Shown here in pieces: positions 24,426-37,193 of a stretch of DNA of 64,000 bases. Source of the DNA: Bostrychus sinensis. Taxonomy: Eukaryota > Chordata > Actinopteri > Gobiiformes > Eleotridae. The stretch is from positions 16,445,520-16,509,519 of the forward strand of contig CM036257.1 in the NCBI GenBank assembly GCA_020698575.1. The letters run 5' to 3'. The position numbers and the translations under genes were made by a program. Below the pieces are notes generated by a model. It was not told where the DNA came from. It made no database searches and saw only the letters and a list, made by a program, of their open reading frames with translations. Each line of letters begins with the position of its first letter. Position 1 is the first letter of the stretch.

Positions 24426-24719
24426 TGTCAGGACATTTGTGAACCACTGTATTCTGTTTTTATTTACATTTTACAGTGTCAGAACCTTTTTTTTTCCAAT
24501 TGAGGTTGTACAAGTGATCACATATTTTGAGGTGTATGCTTGGGCCGACCAGCGAAGGGACTTTGTGTGTGATTTTGTGAGTGTATACTTGGCAGTGTGG
24601 CTAAGGCCAGGTGCAGGGTTGGGTTGTAATCACGAGTTGCATGGGTTCTGCTCAGGATAAACAGGGTCCCTTTCCCATCTCTCCAGGGACCTGCACTTCC
24701 TGGTACTCTCTGTAATAGG

Positions 24720-24890
24720 AAGAGCACGACATCACAACAGCAACATGGAGATCAAACAGCGGTGGTTCGCTGAGTCAGGGCTAAGACAAACCAGCGGGCG
24801 GCCCGAAAACATGCGTGACTGGATGAACTCAATCAATGGACAACACAGAGAGGAAGTTCAATGCAGAGGTCAAAGGTCGTAGTATCAAAT
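24720..24890. promoter_or_regulatory. Candidate cis-regulatory block with a DR1 nuclear-receptor site
   Basis: AGGTCAAAGGTCG at 24867-24879 is a direct repeat of the AGGTCA half-site with a one-base spacer, off consensus only in the last base. The surrounding 170 bp is not obviously repetitive. The site lies about 26 kb upstream of prox1 exon 1. DR1 elements bind COUP-TF, HNF4 and RXR heterodimers; use here is inference. Confidence 0.35.
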
Positions 24891-24964
24891 GTATTTAACG
24901 ACTTAAGTCTATTTGACTTGTCCTGTCCAGATTTTGAGATATCACAGATGTATAAAGTTCAGCA

Positions 24965-25282
24965 CATACAGGTAAAAGAGGTACTCAAAATGACCGTACT
25001 AAAGTAAAAGTGATCAAGTAAGTAAAAGAAAAACAATTGAGTGTAACATTTTAAGTGAAAGTAGTTATTGCTCTGCAAAATTTTACTACTATTAATTATG
25101 TATACTACTAATTACACAAACCAGGGCTCAAACGCTAAAGGAAACCCATTTTGCTAAGGTCCAAAAATACTCTTAGTTGTTTTAAGACTTAAAAAAGCAT
25201 TTTTTCCCAAAAATTACAAATTTTATTTAAAAAAATGCACACATGTAAATACTTGAGTAAAGTATCTAGTTAATGTGCAACA
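24965..25282. repeat. Degenerate hAT-like repeat (AAGTAAAAGTACT family)
   Basis: It contains GGTACTCAAAATGACC and AAAGTAAAAGTGATC and ends TTGAGTAAAGTATCTAGTTA, which match the ends of the element at 7781-8092 and the core of 45140-45495. The terminus is directly abutted by a SINE. Confidence 0.5.
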
Positions 25283-25455
25283 GTATAGCTCAGCTGGTAG
25301 AGCTGCGGCGCATTTACAAGGCAACTACAGCCTGCCTCAGCGTTGTGAGTTTGAGTTCGGACTCTCGAACAAATTGCTGAATGTCTCTCCCCGAGTTCCT
25401 ACCATTCTGTCTTATCAATAAAAACCCTAAAAATGCCTAAAAAATATATTTTTTT
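25283..25455 (+). mobile_element. tRNA-derived SINE with pol III A and B boxes
   Basis: TAGCTCAGCTGGTAG at 25286-25300 is a near-canonical A box and GTTTGAGTTCGG at 25349-25360 a B box, spaced as in a tRNA gene. The anticodon arm does not fold and the sequence continues past the tRNA-like part into a body ending in an A/T-rich tail (AAAAATGCCTAAAAAA). It is a SINE, not a functional tRNA. Confidence 0.8.
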
Positions 25456-28400
25456 AAGCATATAGTTACTTTCAACCTCTGATTATTAAATATGTGGCTA
25501 AATATTACATTATGAATAAAATTTGGTATTGTAAGTGATAATGATGGGTCTTGTTGTGTGCTACGGCAGCAGTCTTTAATTTATACATCTTTTTTTCCAA
25601 ATGATTAAGGTGCATACATTATTATTATCTGACTCAACCAGCCTTATTGTCTGTCCTTGACGTAACCTCTGGCACCAAACTCTTTCTTTTCCTTTGCAGA
25701 ATTCCCCGTCTTTCAACATGTGATAACCTGTCCATCCCTACTGTCCACCCTCCTCCCTGTGCCTTGTGAAGGGGGGGTTGGGGGGCTACAGGAAGCGGGG
25801 CAGGAGCTCAGACGTACTGTACGGTCCCTCGCGTCTGGGCCGGAACCAGGATGTGTTGCTAGGCGCAGGGATGATTGTGTCAGCACTTGCATGGCCCGCT
25901 CTGTTTCCTTACAGGTGATCTCCTGAATGGACAATGACAGATATACGTTTCCTGCTATTTTTCACTTGTGCAGAAGAGAAAGGGAGGGGGTCAAAAAACA
26001 TACGGGCATATGGGTAATCTCCCAAAGTTAGCCAGACAAAGACACACTGGACCCTTGGGTGACCCTGGAGGTAGGTCGAGGTAAAAGCCAAATTTGATGA
26101 TTACGAATCCCAAAGGCAAAGGGTGGCGGATGACGAGGAAGCATTGAGGAAGCGACTCTTGATTTCTGACGCGTTTGATGAACTCTATTGGGTAGAAGGT
26201 CGAGGAGGATGAGAGCAGCCACAGGAGGGGGGAGGCGTGAGGTGGTGGCGGAGGCGGCGTGTGGCAGAAAAGCTAAAAAAGGTTGTGCGTTTGATTAATG
26301 AATTTTCAACTTTGTGTGACTGCAAAAGGCTCAGTGTATACAGCCCAGCGGGAAAGAAGGAGGGATGTTGGAAGAGCTTGTTTGATTTTTGACCAGGTGA
26401 TTAATGCCCAAGGATATTAGCCCTTGGAAAAGTGCTGGCCTCATTGACTGAAGCTGTGTTTTGCTACATGTCTGACAGGCGAGAGCGATTTGGCCTCCTT
26501 TTGTTTTGTGACGCAGACATGAAGAGGGGTCACTGCTTTTCCGCAGAGCAGGAAATATCTGTGTGATGCATTTATAATGACCAGAGACTGGAAGGAGATT
26601 GTTTGAAGAACTATTACATTTGAAGAGCAATGTTCAATATTACAAAGAACTTTTATGTTGATGAAGATACTTGCAAATAATAAGTGAAAGATTACAGCCA
26701 CAGAGGGCAATGAATTAAACAACACAAAAGAGACAGTTGCACATCTAAATGGTCCTTGCAGACATTGTAATATTTTATTTTTGATGATTTATTTAAGTGC
26801 AAAGAGAAGTGAAGTCATATTACGTCATTTAATTTAAATGATGCCCATGAGAAGAAAAATTTTGTCTTTTTTTTCCATTATTAATGTTTGCATATTTTGG
26901 GTCTATCTATAATTGTATATACTACACTTTGACATGGGCTGAATATAATAATGTTGTATGGTTAAATGGTTTGGAGACAGTGGCACTGAGGAAAAGACAG
27001 GAGGAAGAGTGGAGGGTAGGAGAGCTGAAGATGTTCTTTTTAGAAGTGGCGATGTTAGACAGAGACAGCTCAAGTTGGATTTTTTAGAGATAAAGTAAAA
27101 AAAACAGACTGATATGATTTGGACATGTACAGAGGAGGGACAGAGAAAATGATGCAGAGGAAAGAAAAGAAAAGGAAAGATTTATTTTTACCACTTTATG
27201 GAAGTGGTAAAAGAGGCCATGAAGTTAGTTGGTGTGATAGAAAAGTATGGAGAGTACTCTATGTATGCCATATGGATGCTTGTTAGCTCAGTCAGTAGGT
27301 TATCATTATTGTCAGCACATACTTGTTAAGATGGTACAAGTAGGTCTACCTACCTATAACTTTCTCAAAACAAACTCAAAAACATCAAAAACTGTCACTA
27401 AGTGTTTTGAGTTACTTATTTTCTAAAGAAGGTAATCAAATGACTATAATTTGCAACGCTGAAGTCATGTTCTTTTTATAAAACAGCAAGTAGAGTCCTG
27501 GAGAGAAGTGTATGGTCATTTTCCCACTATTGTATGTTCCTAAAAAGTCCCTTCTTAAGTGTAGAGCGAGTCATTGAATTTGCCTTAAATGCACAAAAAT
27601 GGTCTAAATATAAACTGTTGTCTCTTTATAAGCTGTTTCCTCTCATTGAGCTTGAGCTAGACAGTCGTCTAACAGTCGGAAAACAACAACTACAACAAAT
27701 GTTAAGTACAGTATGTCCATCTCTGAACTTCCATTGTGAACATTTGACATGCCATTACATTTTTATTCTGTTCTTGGACACAGCTCATAGCAGTAATTGA
27801 AAAACAGTAAATTATGTGTTTTTGTAGGTGGCTATCCCCTGTGGAGTGGGTAACACATTAAGAGGTGACAGGAAGCCCCAGGGTCAGCCATGTTGCGAAC
27901 CCACCACTCTGCTATCTTGTTTTTCGTAGACATAAATCACACGAAACCCAGCAGTTCCTCTCTTCTTCAAAGGCCTTTGTTTTCCAGCCTCAGCGCAGAG
28001 GTTATCAGCGGGGCAGTGGCAATAGTGTGTATAATGGGTCTACTTACACCGCCTGATAAGGTGCATTGAGTCTGGGTCTCTCTCACATCAATAAAATCTG
28101 GGAATAACCATGTTTTTTTTTTGTTTTTTTTTCAGGATTATACCTCGTCAGTGTGACAGCATTCACCACTGTGCGAACTTGACTGCCAGTAAAAACTCAA
28201 AGAAGAATTGGCCAACTTCCTGTCTACGGCTTTCTGCAGCTGACCCTGTCCAAATGATTAAACGGCTCAGAGCAAGTTTAGTGCCATCATTGCCGGCCAT
28301 ATCAGAAGGTTAGAGACACAGGTGCTTTATACAGTAGATATTGATGTAGTCCATAAAAGTGCCTTGGAGTTATGCTGGCCCGCTAGACGCTCCAAGGTTA

Positions 28401-31090
28401 ACCGGCGTTAAGCACACCTTGTCGCTCTTGTTAGACACTCTTTGTCTCAGCGGTACCATATGTCAGTCTATTATTTGTTTACTTGTTCCTGTGCAACTTT
28501 TCTTGTTCACCCATCTAATGGTAGGTCACCCTCACGGTTTGAACCAAGAAGTGCAATGGGGAGGGGGTTGAGCCAGTTGCTAACACAGTGGCTAACAGTG
28601 GAATGACTAGCCCAGATGATCTCCATCTAACCTTGCCCACGGGTCTCTTTTGTCTGCACGCTGCACACGCTTGGCTCTATCCTCTCTCTGTTATTGAGTG
28701 GGTTTGCTGTAAAGAGTGAAGAGAGGAGGGAAGGGGGGGGGGCTTAATCAATGGCAAATCTCTGGCATCGTTCTCAGGACAGTGACCGAAAAAACCCCAC
28801 TCTCCAACCCCCCCGACCCCTCCCTGTCTGATTGACACTTGAAAGGTGGCCCGAGAACGGGGCCGCAGGCAATGTTCCACGCTTTGGAGCCCTCCGTGCG
28901 GGGGAACAGCTGGTGACATCTGCAGAGAGGCCCACAAAAGCCAGTTGAAAGCGCACCATCACACCCCTCCCTCGTCTCCACCGGTCTCTCCTTCCCCGTG
29001 CCTCCCTGTCGGCCCTCGTCTCTCCAGCCGCTCAGCCTGTCCCCGCTCATTTTGCTTTAATATTTTGTGCTTCTGTGTCCCCTTCTTGTGCTCCCTCAGA
29101 TGTCCCTGCTATCTCCTCTGAGCTGGCCTTTTGACTAAAGCGGTGATACAGGCTCCTGAGCAGCTTTGAAATGATGGCTTTAAACTTGAAGAGCTTGCGC
29201 TGAAGCATGTGTGCCTGGGCAATAAGGGGAAAGAGAAAAAGAGGAAGTGTGTATGTTGTACCACAGCAAAACACTTTAAAATCCACTCCCTCTAGTCATC
29301 TAATTTATTTATCTGTGTCTTCACTGAGAATTCACCCACTGTTTCTGCATTTGATCTTCTTACATGGAAAACTATTGGCGTATTGATATCCATGTGCACA
29401 TGCCTAGTTAAAAGCTGCCTTTTTAAGAGGCCCCATTGTTCCTGTTCAATGGCATTACCCCAACTCGGCTCATGCTGAGTGCTTGGGAAGCGGAAAGGGG
29501 TATTGACTCCCGTTAAAAGAATACAAGCACGTTTGGTGACGAGACACACATCGCCCACAGGAATGTCAAACTTCCAATCTATTCCCTTTCTCTCTCCCTA
29601 TTTCCCTCTCGCTCCATCTTTTGGTCGCATCACTCTGTTTCAGTGTCCTAAAGTCAGAGGCTAACACTGGGCCTTGTCCTGCAACAAATTACAACAAACT
29701 GGCAATTTATTTATAATGTACTTGACTTCATTGATTTGAAAGTCAGCATTGTCACTTAGTTTGACCTGCTTTTATACAAAAAGTAAAAAACACTTCCAAA
29801 ATGCCTCACTTAATCAAGCTGCATGGGTTTGCAGGCCAGTGTGGATTGAATAAATGGAGAAGGTGGCATCAGGGAGGGCATCCAGCGTAAAACATAAAGT
29901 ATGCCAAATAAATATTAAAAACAATACACAATGGAAGGCAGATGATTTTCTGAAGAGAACAGTCCAAAAGAAAGAAGATTATGAGTCTCACAATAGACCA
30001 CTTTTTGTATTTTTTTAACTGTGCACTAAAACATCAAAGTATTTTTCCACACCTTTTTAACCTAGCCACGCCCACAGTGCCAGTTTCTGCTCCATGCTTT
30101 CATCTGTTGCCTTCTCGAAGAATATAGCAGAGAGGTCAAAAGGTTGCTGTGCTGCAGGTGCCCTCCTGGCATCAATATTTCAGAGCTGTGTGAATCCCTC
30201 CTTTCAGGGAGCCGGCCCTGCTGACTGAAGGTATCTTCAGGACCCAGGGCCCGGCTGACGGATGAGCACAAAGCACCCGTCAGGTTGGGAGCGGCGCGGC
30301 GGCTCACAGACTCACCGTTATGTGTGTGATAGTGTTTGTGTGTGGACGCAGAAAGCTCAGGCAGCTCCCCTGCGGTCTCCTTTGTTGGGCTAACCTGTTG
30401 TATGAATGGACTGGGAGCCGTGAGTGACAGAGGAAAGTGTAGCTGGTGGTAAAGTGAGATATTGACCTCTCAATCGCCATGGAGGGGGAGTGAGGGGAGT
30501 AAAGCGGTCATCACTTGAGTTTGAATGTACAGTATGCATTAGTGTCAGATATGTAAAGCTATGGGTCACTTAAGAAAACTAAAGCAATAAATGTATTATT
30601 TGTCTGAAAAGGTGCTTGTCTTGTCACTTTTGGCCTTTTGTGTGAAGTTAGGAGTTGTTTCCTGTTAGCCGAAGTGCAGAGTGCTTGGCCTATAGCTGCC
30701 CAGTAACATGAAACAAGATTCTCCCCAATGATAATATTCAGTTTCAGCTCTGCCAGCACGTCCTGCCTGCCCCAGCGCAGAGCCCCTCCAAGACAAAGGG
30801 GGAAGGAGCCTGGCGGGGGAACAGTAGCTTCTTGTTATTATGACATTGGTAACATGAACTCCTTGGAAGACTTCTGCTGTCATCCCGGCCTGAGGTCCTC
30901 TTTATCCCACAAGTGGGGGGGATCTGGAGGTCACAACCTCCCAGACACATTCAGCTGCAGCATGGCGCGTTGTGTTGAAATGGGATTGAATAAGTTTATT
31001 GGCTAAGCTGCTCATGGCCTTTTGTGTGGACCCCCTTGGGAGGCGGAACACAGATTAGTCTATGGGTTGATTGATTCATATCAGATTGTA
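25456..31090. other. Gene-free region, largely single-copy in appearance
   Basis: No gene recognised. It includes a GCCCTTCCTGAC-family fragment at about 29815-29910. The blocks 25700-26280, 28600-29120 and 30080-30320 have mixed composition and some CpG, so they may contain conserved non-coding elements, but I cannot show conservation from one sequence. Confidence 0.4.
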
Positions 31091-31097
31091 CTCACCT

Positions 31098-31330
31098 GAA
31101 GTACAGTACTACAAAGGTTTTAGTGAGGTGTGAAAAATGCTTTTGACTAAGAGTTTGTTAATACATACAGAATGTGAGATGGAAGATAGGACCAGCGTCT
31201 TGGGTCTACACACTGTTTTGGCCTTCACACAATTATGAAATGTACAGTATGTTGTAAGTATTGTGATGCCACCTGTTGGTCTTAACTTGACCAGGGTATG
31301 TTTTTATTCTGTACTCTTCTGAATAAAAAT
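31098..31330 (+). repeat. Partial copy of the Tc1-bounded repeat
   Basis: It starts with a diverged terminus (TACAGTACTACAAAGGTTTT, about 31101) and shares GTGAGATGGAAGATAGGACC with the middle of the 22421-22851 element. It lacks a clean right terminus. Confidence 0.5.
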
Positions 31331-31549
31331 AGGTTTAGTATATGATGCAATGGAGACTTTGTAAAACTACAAATATGTGCTAATGAGTTTTCATATTTTC
31401 CAACTACAAAGCATGCAAAACATGCTTTTTCCACCAGGCACATTTTTCCAGTGCAGGTATGTTAGCTCGACAAAAAGTGTCAGTGGCACTTGGCCTCTGA
31501 CAGAATCCAGCTATTTTTAAGTCTTATTTGTTGCACTATTAATATTACC

Positions 31550-31970
31550 ACTCTGTAGTCCGTGGCAGGGTTCAAAGGCGCTCACCATGGTGTAGGAGAT
31601 GACAAGTCTGCTGCAGCGCACAGCGAGCCAAAAAAGTGACAGCGACGTGGCCGTTCTCTCTTGTTAACGAAATAAATAAATGTGGTCTGAAAAGCCAATA
31701 AGCGGCGAGCGGGAAGCAGAGCCAAGGATCGCTGCGTCAAAAACAACCGCTTCAGCCATTAATCTCTCTAACTCTCCCACCCCCCTTCTCACTGTCTCTC
31801 CCTCCTCTGAGAGAATTACTGCCATAGATGTATAATTCACGGTGGTTTGGCTTTAGAAGGCAGCGGTTCTGTTGGAAAACACGGTGACAGCCAAGTTAGC
31901 ACACCCTCTCATTCAACTCTGCCACCTGTTCACTGGGGAGGGGGCAGAGAGGGACATGTGATTTATATTT
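31550..31970. promoter_or_regulatory. Candidate cis-regulatory block with HNF4/HNF1-like motifs
   Basis: This non-repetitive stretch contains AGGGTTCAAAGGCG (31567-31580), resembling a DR1 with one weak half-site, and GTTAACGAAATAAAT (from 31663), resembling half of an HNF1 site extended by A/T. prox1 is a liver-expressed gene in vertebrates, so such inputs would make sense, but single motifs are weak evidence. Confidence 0.25.
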
Positions 31971-32329
31971 CATCTTTGCTCCCAGTCTAATGACTTAGTT
32001 ACACGGCCGCACCTCTCATGTATTAAAGATGACAACTTAAAGGCTTCCAAAAACCCCGACATGATTGAGCGTGAGGCAGAAACTTTAGCTTGTAGTTGGA
32101 ATTGCTTGTGTCAACTTTAACTTGTCAGCTCGCTGTTCCCAAGACTACTCATCCCTTCAAGCCCAATCAGTGTCACTAAGTTAGTAAGAAAGCCAAGAGT
32201 GCATTTAGTTCTAATAAATGTTTCGGGAGCCATTATCTACAATCTTCAAGCATTAAACAGTTTCTTAATATACAGCACTGTTTTACAACAATTTTAAGTT
32301 TTATTTTTGTTATGAAAATTGTAGCATTA

Positions 32330-32690
32330 TTAGTAATAGGCCAGGGACAAAATGATTAATTTTGATGTGAATTACTGTTTAGATCCAGAAGTGTTTTAAG
32401 AGACTGGGATACGGACTGAAGCAACAAAGTTCACTCACTAAAAGAACAACTGATTAGCTTCTGTAGATTCTTCCTTATCATTTTGATACACAGGATCCAT
32501 GGCTAAATGGAAAGAGCATTTGGAGTTTGAGTCCAGGTCACTGCACTTTATGTTTACCATTGAAACCTGAGATCTCTGAATACTTCTAATTTAGATTTTT
32601 CTTCTTTTGTTTGCAACTATGTGTATTGTTGTACATTGATACACCTTCCATTCTTCATAGCCTTAAAAACTTGTTTAAGACTTTACCCCA
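32330..32690 (+). repeat. Copy of the Tc1-bounded tRNA-like repeat, termini lost
   Basis: It shares GGCCAGGGACAAAATGATTA, GGCTAAATGGAAAGAGCATT, GGAGTTTGAGTCCAGGTC and TTGTACATTGATACACCTTC with the 22421-22851 copy, in the same order. Confidence 0.6.
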
Positions 32691-32719
32691 GCCCTGTAGA
32701 AATCTCACTTGTTTGGAGA

Positions 32720-33180
32720 TACCTGCATCAGTGTACCCATGTTGGCCATTTATTAGCGCTGCTTGATTTTTGGAGGTGAGATGGAATAACAAGTTAGCGT
32801 TTTGGCAGCAGCATCCCTGGCCCATCTGTGTGCCTCCTGCATCAGTCTCAGGGTTTCCTCGCTGATGATGAGGCCTGTCAGAGGCTTTTGAACCTCCTAA
32901 CTGCTGCTCCCCACCGGCCCTAATCACACATTAATGACATGAGGAGGACCCCGGGGCTGGCCATGCGGCTGCCTGCGTACGCCGAGTACTGATGAAGAGG
33001 GCAATTACCCAGCAGCAAACAGCCTAACCTAGACTCATCTGTACAGAGGTTATAGGCTATTAGTGCCGAGGTTAGGCTCACGAGATATGGCGCACGCTTA
33101 AGGAAAGATCTGGAGCCCGAGTAATTGGAGGCGTGTGACAATGAACTAGTAAGTGGAAGATTTATTATTCCTGTATTCAA
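32720..33180. promoter_or_regulatory. Candidate conserved non-coding block
   Basis: This is 460 bp of non-repetitive sequence between two repeat copies. It carries homeodomain-type TAAT motifs (CTAATCACACATTAATGACA, AGTAATTGGAGG) and a Sox-like ACAATG, the composition often seen in developmental enhancers. Conservation is not tested. Confidence 0.25.
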
Positions 33181-33212
33181 ATGAACTGATTTCTTCCTGT
33201 TAGAGGCACTCG

Positions 33213-33425
33213 AAGAGCCTAGACCTCTGCCAAGGCACTAGTCCTATCTAATGGTCAAGTTATAGAGCCCAGACCTGGATTTAAACTCAAAGATCTTCTA
33301 GTTCAGGGATAAATGCTCTTTCCATTGACCCACAAAGCCTTATGTCTCACAGAAACATACTAAAACTAATTATTTGTTCTTTTAGTGAGTGAAGTTAGTA
33401 TCTTTTAATAAATGTTTCCGAAGGG
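33213..33425 (-). repeat. Minus-strand copy of the Tc1-bounded tRNA-like repeat
   Basis: Reverse-complement blocks match the 22421-22851 element: B-box-like part (CCCAGACCTGGATTTAAACT on plus), AGATCTTCTAGTTCAGGGAT, ATGCTCTTTCCATTGACCC, and the shared TTAGTGAGTGAAGTTAGTAT. Confidence 0.6.
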
Positions 33426-33439
33426 AAATTGTTCTCTGC

Positions 33440-33735
33440 ATTTGACCCATCCTTCAATGCTGCTGTTGATCTTGAGCCTGGTCAGGAGTACTTAGCAGTA
33501 GGAGAAGCCTATTGTGAATGTTTTAGTTTGAGGGGGGAAACTGGAGCACCCAGAGGAAACCCACCCAGACACAGGGAGAACATGCAAACTCCACACAGAA
33601 AGGAATCAAACCAGGGACCTTGTTTCTGTGAGGCGTGAGCGGTAACCACTAAGCCGCCATGCCACTGAACAGTAATGTAGGTTTTTAAGCGGTATGCATT
33701 TATCCAGGCTTGGGACCGGCACAAAGGGTACACTG
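33440..33735 (-). mobile_element. Minus-strand SINE copy with tRNA-like head, plus dispersed-repeat tail
   Basis: On the minus strand GGCTTAGTGGTTACC (A-box-like) and CCTGGTTTGATTCC (B-box-like) form the head, followed by GGAGTTTGCATGTTCTCCC. The plus strand at 33695-33725 also carries the GCATTTATCCAGGCTTGGG block of the GCCCTTCCTGAC family, abutting the SINE. Confidence 0.6.
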
Positions 33736-36290
33736 GTATGAAACCCCTTGTTGCTGGATTAAATGAACTGATTTTTTCTTTTACCTTTGCAAAAATAATT
33801 CTAATTCCAGAGCAGTCATATCCCTCTAAATGCTACTTTATTAAAATGTCTTTGATTCCTCGCACTCATTCTGTGCTTTCAGTGCCATCCATTTCCCCGC
33901 TCGGAGATGAGTGAGAGTGTTTCGTATGAAATATTAACAGGCCATTTGCTCCCCTGCTCCCCTGTTTGAGAGCTGGAGGTTGGCCCTGTGTCTCTAGCCC
34001 CCTCTTTGAGCCCATCTGCTGGGTAGGGGCACCAGGGAGACTTCCATAGAGGAGTCAGGGAGGGGGGTACCACTGTCACCCAGGCACGCCCTAGGGATCC
34101 ATACACCCAACCTGCTGGGTGACGGTGCATCAAAGCTCTCCAACCTGCCAGATCACTGTACACGCTAAAGGCCCGCTCCTATGTAAAAACCACTAACCAT
34201 TGCACTCCAGGGGTATCCAGAAGTCTTTGTGGCACTTCTGAGGGGCTGTGCTATTTTTGTTGTTTGTCTTTGTAGAATGGCGACTGGTCACAGAGCCCTT
34301 GACAAAATGCCCAGAATCCCTTCAGAGATGTTTCCTTTGTGATTAATAAAGGTTGCATGCCCTGTCTGCACACATTATCCCTCATGATTATTTAAGACTT
34401 TCATTTGAGGAAAAACTGACCAAGCCCCGAGCTGCTCTCTCAAGTCACAACTGAGGATATTTACACAAAGACTGCATCCATTTTGCAGGAATAACACACA
34501 CACCGTATTCGATTTTCATCCTATATACTGCCATGCTTGCATTTTAGGCACAACATACAGTCACTACCACAAAAGTTTCAAAAGCCCCAAAGACTAAATG
34601 TCAAAATAGTGGTAAACAGGCAACATATGAACCACATTACACAGTATCCTTCTCATGCAATCTCCCAGAGACAGCCTACTTTCCTGACATCAATCACATA
34701 ATCTTTGGAGCAAGTCTATACAATCTGTGCATGCGTGTTTGTTTGTTGACATTTGACGTCCTTGTTTGGCATAATGGATTTGTCCCTGGCACTGGGAAGG
34801 GTTGGGCCAGTGTCGGTCTTATGAGGCCCCTGGGTTAAGGAGGCTGCATTAGCCCGCTGCTAACTGATTACTGATCACACAGCTGCTGCGTGCATATGTA
34901 GGCTATGTTATATGCACACACACATGCAACAACAACTGCACTATTACTGTAATTAAATGACCCTTGCAGTGAAAGTGCACTCATTTTAAATGGTCTGGAT
35001 CAAACAATGAAGCAGCACACAGCACTTAAAGAACCTCTTCTACTTTAGTGAGAGATTTTAGGGCTTTGCTACTCATTTCAGGGCACCTCCAGCCTTTTCC
35101 AGGCAGAATTTAAGACATTTATATTTTTTTTATATTTAGCTGTTAGTCGACAGATACAGTGGAGACAGAGCTCACCTGAATTTGAACTCACCTCGCTCAG
35201 ATGTGATATGTGCACTACCAGGTGAACCACCAAGGTTTAAGGCTTTTTAATGCTGCTTATTGTCAAATTTTATGCCAAATTCACATCTATATTGCAAAGA
35301 AATATTTTTTTTCTTTTGTCAGTATTACTCAAATATATACTTTTGGCAAGCAGTTAACAAGCATTGCAGCTGTGCACAAACCTTACTTCTAATAACACTG
35401 ATGGTGATGTTGCAGTTTCAAAATTTTACACCTAGATGAACAAAATATACATACCCTGCCTATATAATACTTGAAGGCCTTTATTTTGACACCATCAGTT
35501 TTAATACCTTTTTAATACTTTTAAGACCTTGGGGATACCCTGGAATTGCATGGTATTAGAGGTATTAGATGCAACGCATGACCCAAATAAGCCTGATATA
35601 GATTTAGATTGGTATTATAGAGTGGGATTAGGATTGAGAAAGGCAGAAAGGATAAATATATAGCTAACCTTCTTCTAAACAGTCCTAGTCGCACACATAA
35701 CATCTCAGTCACTATAAAGTCTCAAGACACTTTCCTGGCTTACACTGTACCAGAATAACAGTATGACATCTGTGGTCTCCCTGTAGAGACATACATTGAC
35801 CACCATTTACTCTCACATTCATTTACCTTTGGCAATTCAGAGTCACCAATTCTTCTAACACATGACTTGCTAACCTCTCTGCCAGTGAGTGTACCCCTCA
35901 AGCATATTATTCAAGAATTAAACATTAATAACAATGTTTATAGGTCAATAATGTTTATTAATGTTGAAGTAATGCATTGTAAATTATACTGTTACTGATA
36001 CTGGCCCTTAACTAATACTTTATAGTGTGTAGTACTTCTAAAGTGTTACAAATACTAAAGTCACTTAACTTTAAAACAATGGTGTGATACAAAACTGTTC
36101 CTTATGTCAGAATCATGTTGCACCAAAGTGACCCTGAAGCACTAAAGCCACAAATGGCTCTTAGAAGTGTGACACTACAGAGAATAATAGATTTGATAGT
36201 GTGTTAATGGACAATCTCAGTGTCAGATTACACCCCATGGGGCCACTATAGCACACAGAGTGCACATACAAGATACACAACAAGACGTTG
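33736..36290. other. Gene-free region
   Basis: No gene seen. A minus-oriented fragment of the SINE-like family lies at about 35760-35875. Block 33860-34180 is non-repetitive. The rest is mostly A/T-rich. Confidence 0.4.
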
Positions 36291-36292
36291 TG

Positions 36293-36450
36293 AGATGAAA
36301 GGGTTTTGTGGATCAATGGAAAGAGCATTTACCACTGAATTAAAAGATCTTTAAGTTTAAGTCTAGGTCTGGATATTTTTGTTTAATGACACACCTGTCG
36401 TTGTTAATTTTGTTTCTTAAAAACCTATCTACAAATTTTGCACAGTACTG
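36293..36450 (+). repeat. Right-end copy of the Tc1-bounded tRNA-like repeat
   Basis: TGTGGATCAATGGAAAGAGC, the B-box-like AAGTTTAAGTCTAGGTCTGG and the terminal TTTTGCACAGTACTGCAT match the right half of the 22421-22851 element. Confidence 0.6.
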
Positions 36451-36878
36451 CATGTATTATTAAAAAGTGAGAGTGAGTAAAAAGACCATATGCACTGGTG
36501 AAGTTGGGCAGATTGAGGTGCTAACAACATTATTGCACACTTCCTCTCATAAAGAAAAGCATTGTTTCCTGTGTGGCTCTCAGGATGGGAATAGCCTAAT
36601 CCCAGATTAAAAAGGATGGGTTAGCTGACACACATGAGTGTACAATGAGTCTTTTGTATTTGTGTGTATTTACGGTTTGTGTGTCAAAGTGTTATTGTTT
36701 ATGGATAGGGCTTAGACACCTGCGGGAGGAGGACAACCGTTCTCAGGCCTCGCACTGGGCAGATTTTTCCATTCAGTTCTAACGGCAGACTCAAATATGG
36801 ACAAATACTAACGAAGCAGTAACTCATGGTATTTTCATACAATGGTTTTTGACAAAGGAGGATGGTTGGCATCAATGT

Positions 36879-37193
36879 ACAACCCAAATTCAAAAAAAGT
36901 TGTGACAGCTCAACAAAAGGATGGAAACAAGTTTCATTATAAAATCGTTGGGAGAGCATTTTGCAACTAATTAACTTAATTAGCAACATTTCAGTTAAGA
37001 TGTCTAGAACTGAAAGGAGTATTTTGGAAAGTCTGTATTATTCGTATGGAATGTGTCAGATGCTATTGATGTTCTGGTCCTCAAGCGATCCATCAAATTC
37101 AAAATGAGCTAGTATTGGTAAAACATGTCAACACCTGATATGTTGTTCATGTTCTGTTGCAAATAAATAAAAAGTGACCCAATTGGGGTTGAA
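36879..37193. mobile_element. MITE with AACCC(C/A)AATT terminal inverted repeats
   Basis: Left end TACAACCCAAATTCAAAAAA and right end, reverse-complemented, TCAACCCCAATTGGGTCAC form an inverted pair. The 315-bp interior is non-coding. This resembles a very common teleost MITE type whose ends read CAACCCCAATTCCAAAAAAG. Confidence 0.65.

Noticed and set aside
25283..25372. Possible functional tRNA gene
   Set aside because: A and B boxes are present but the cloverleaf does not close and the sequence continues into a SINE body with an A/T-rich tail.
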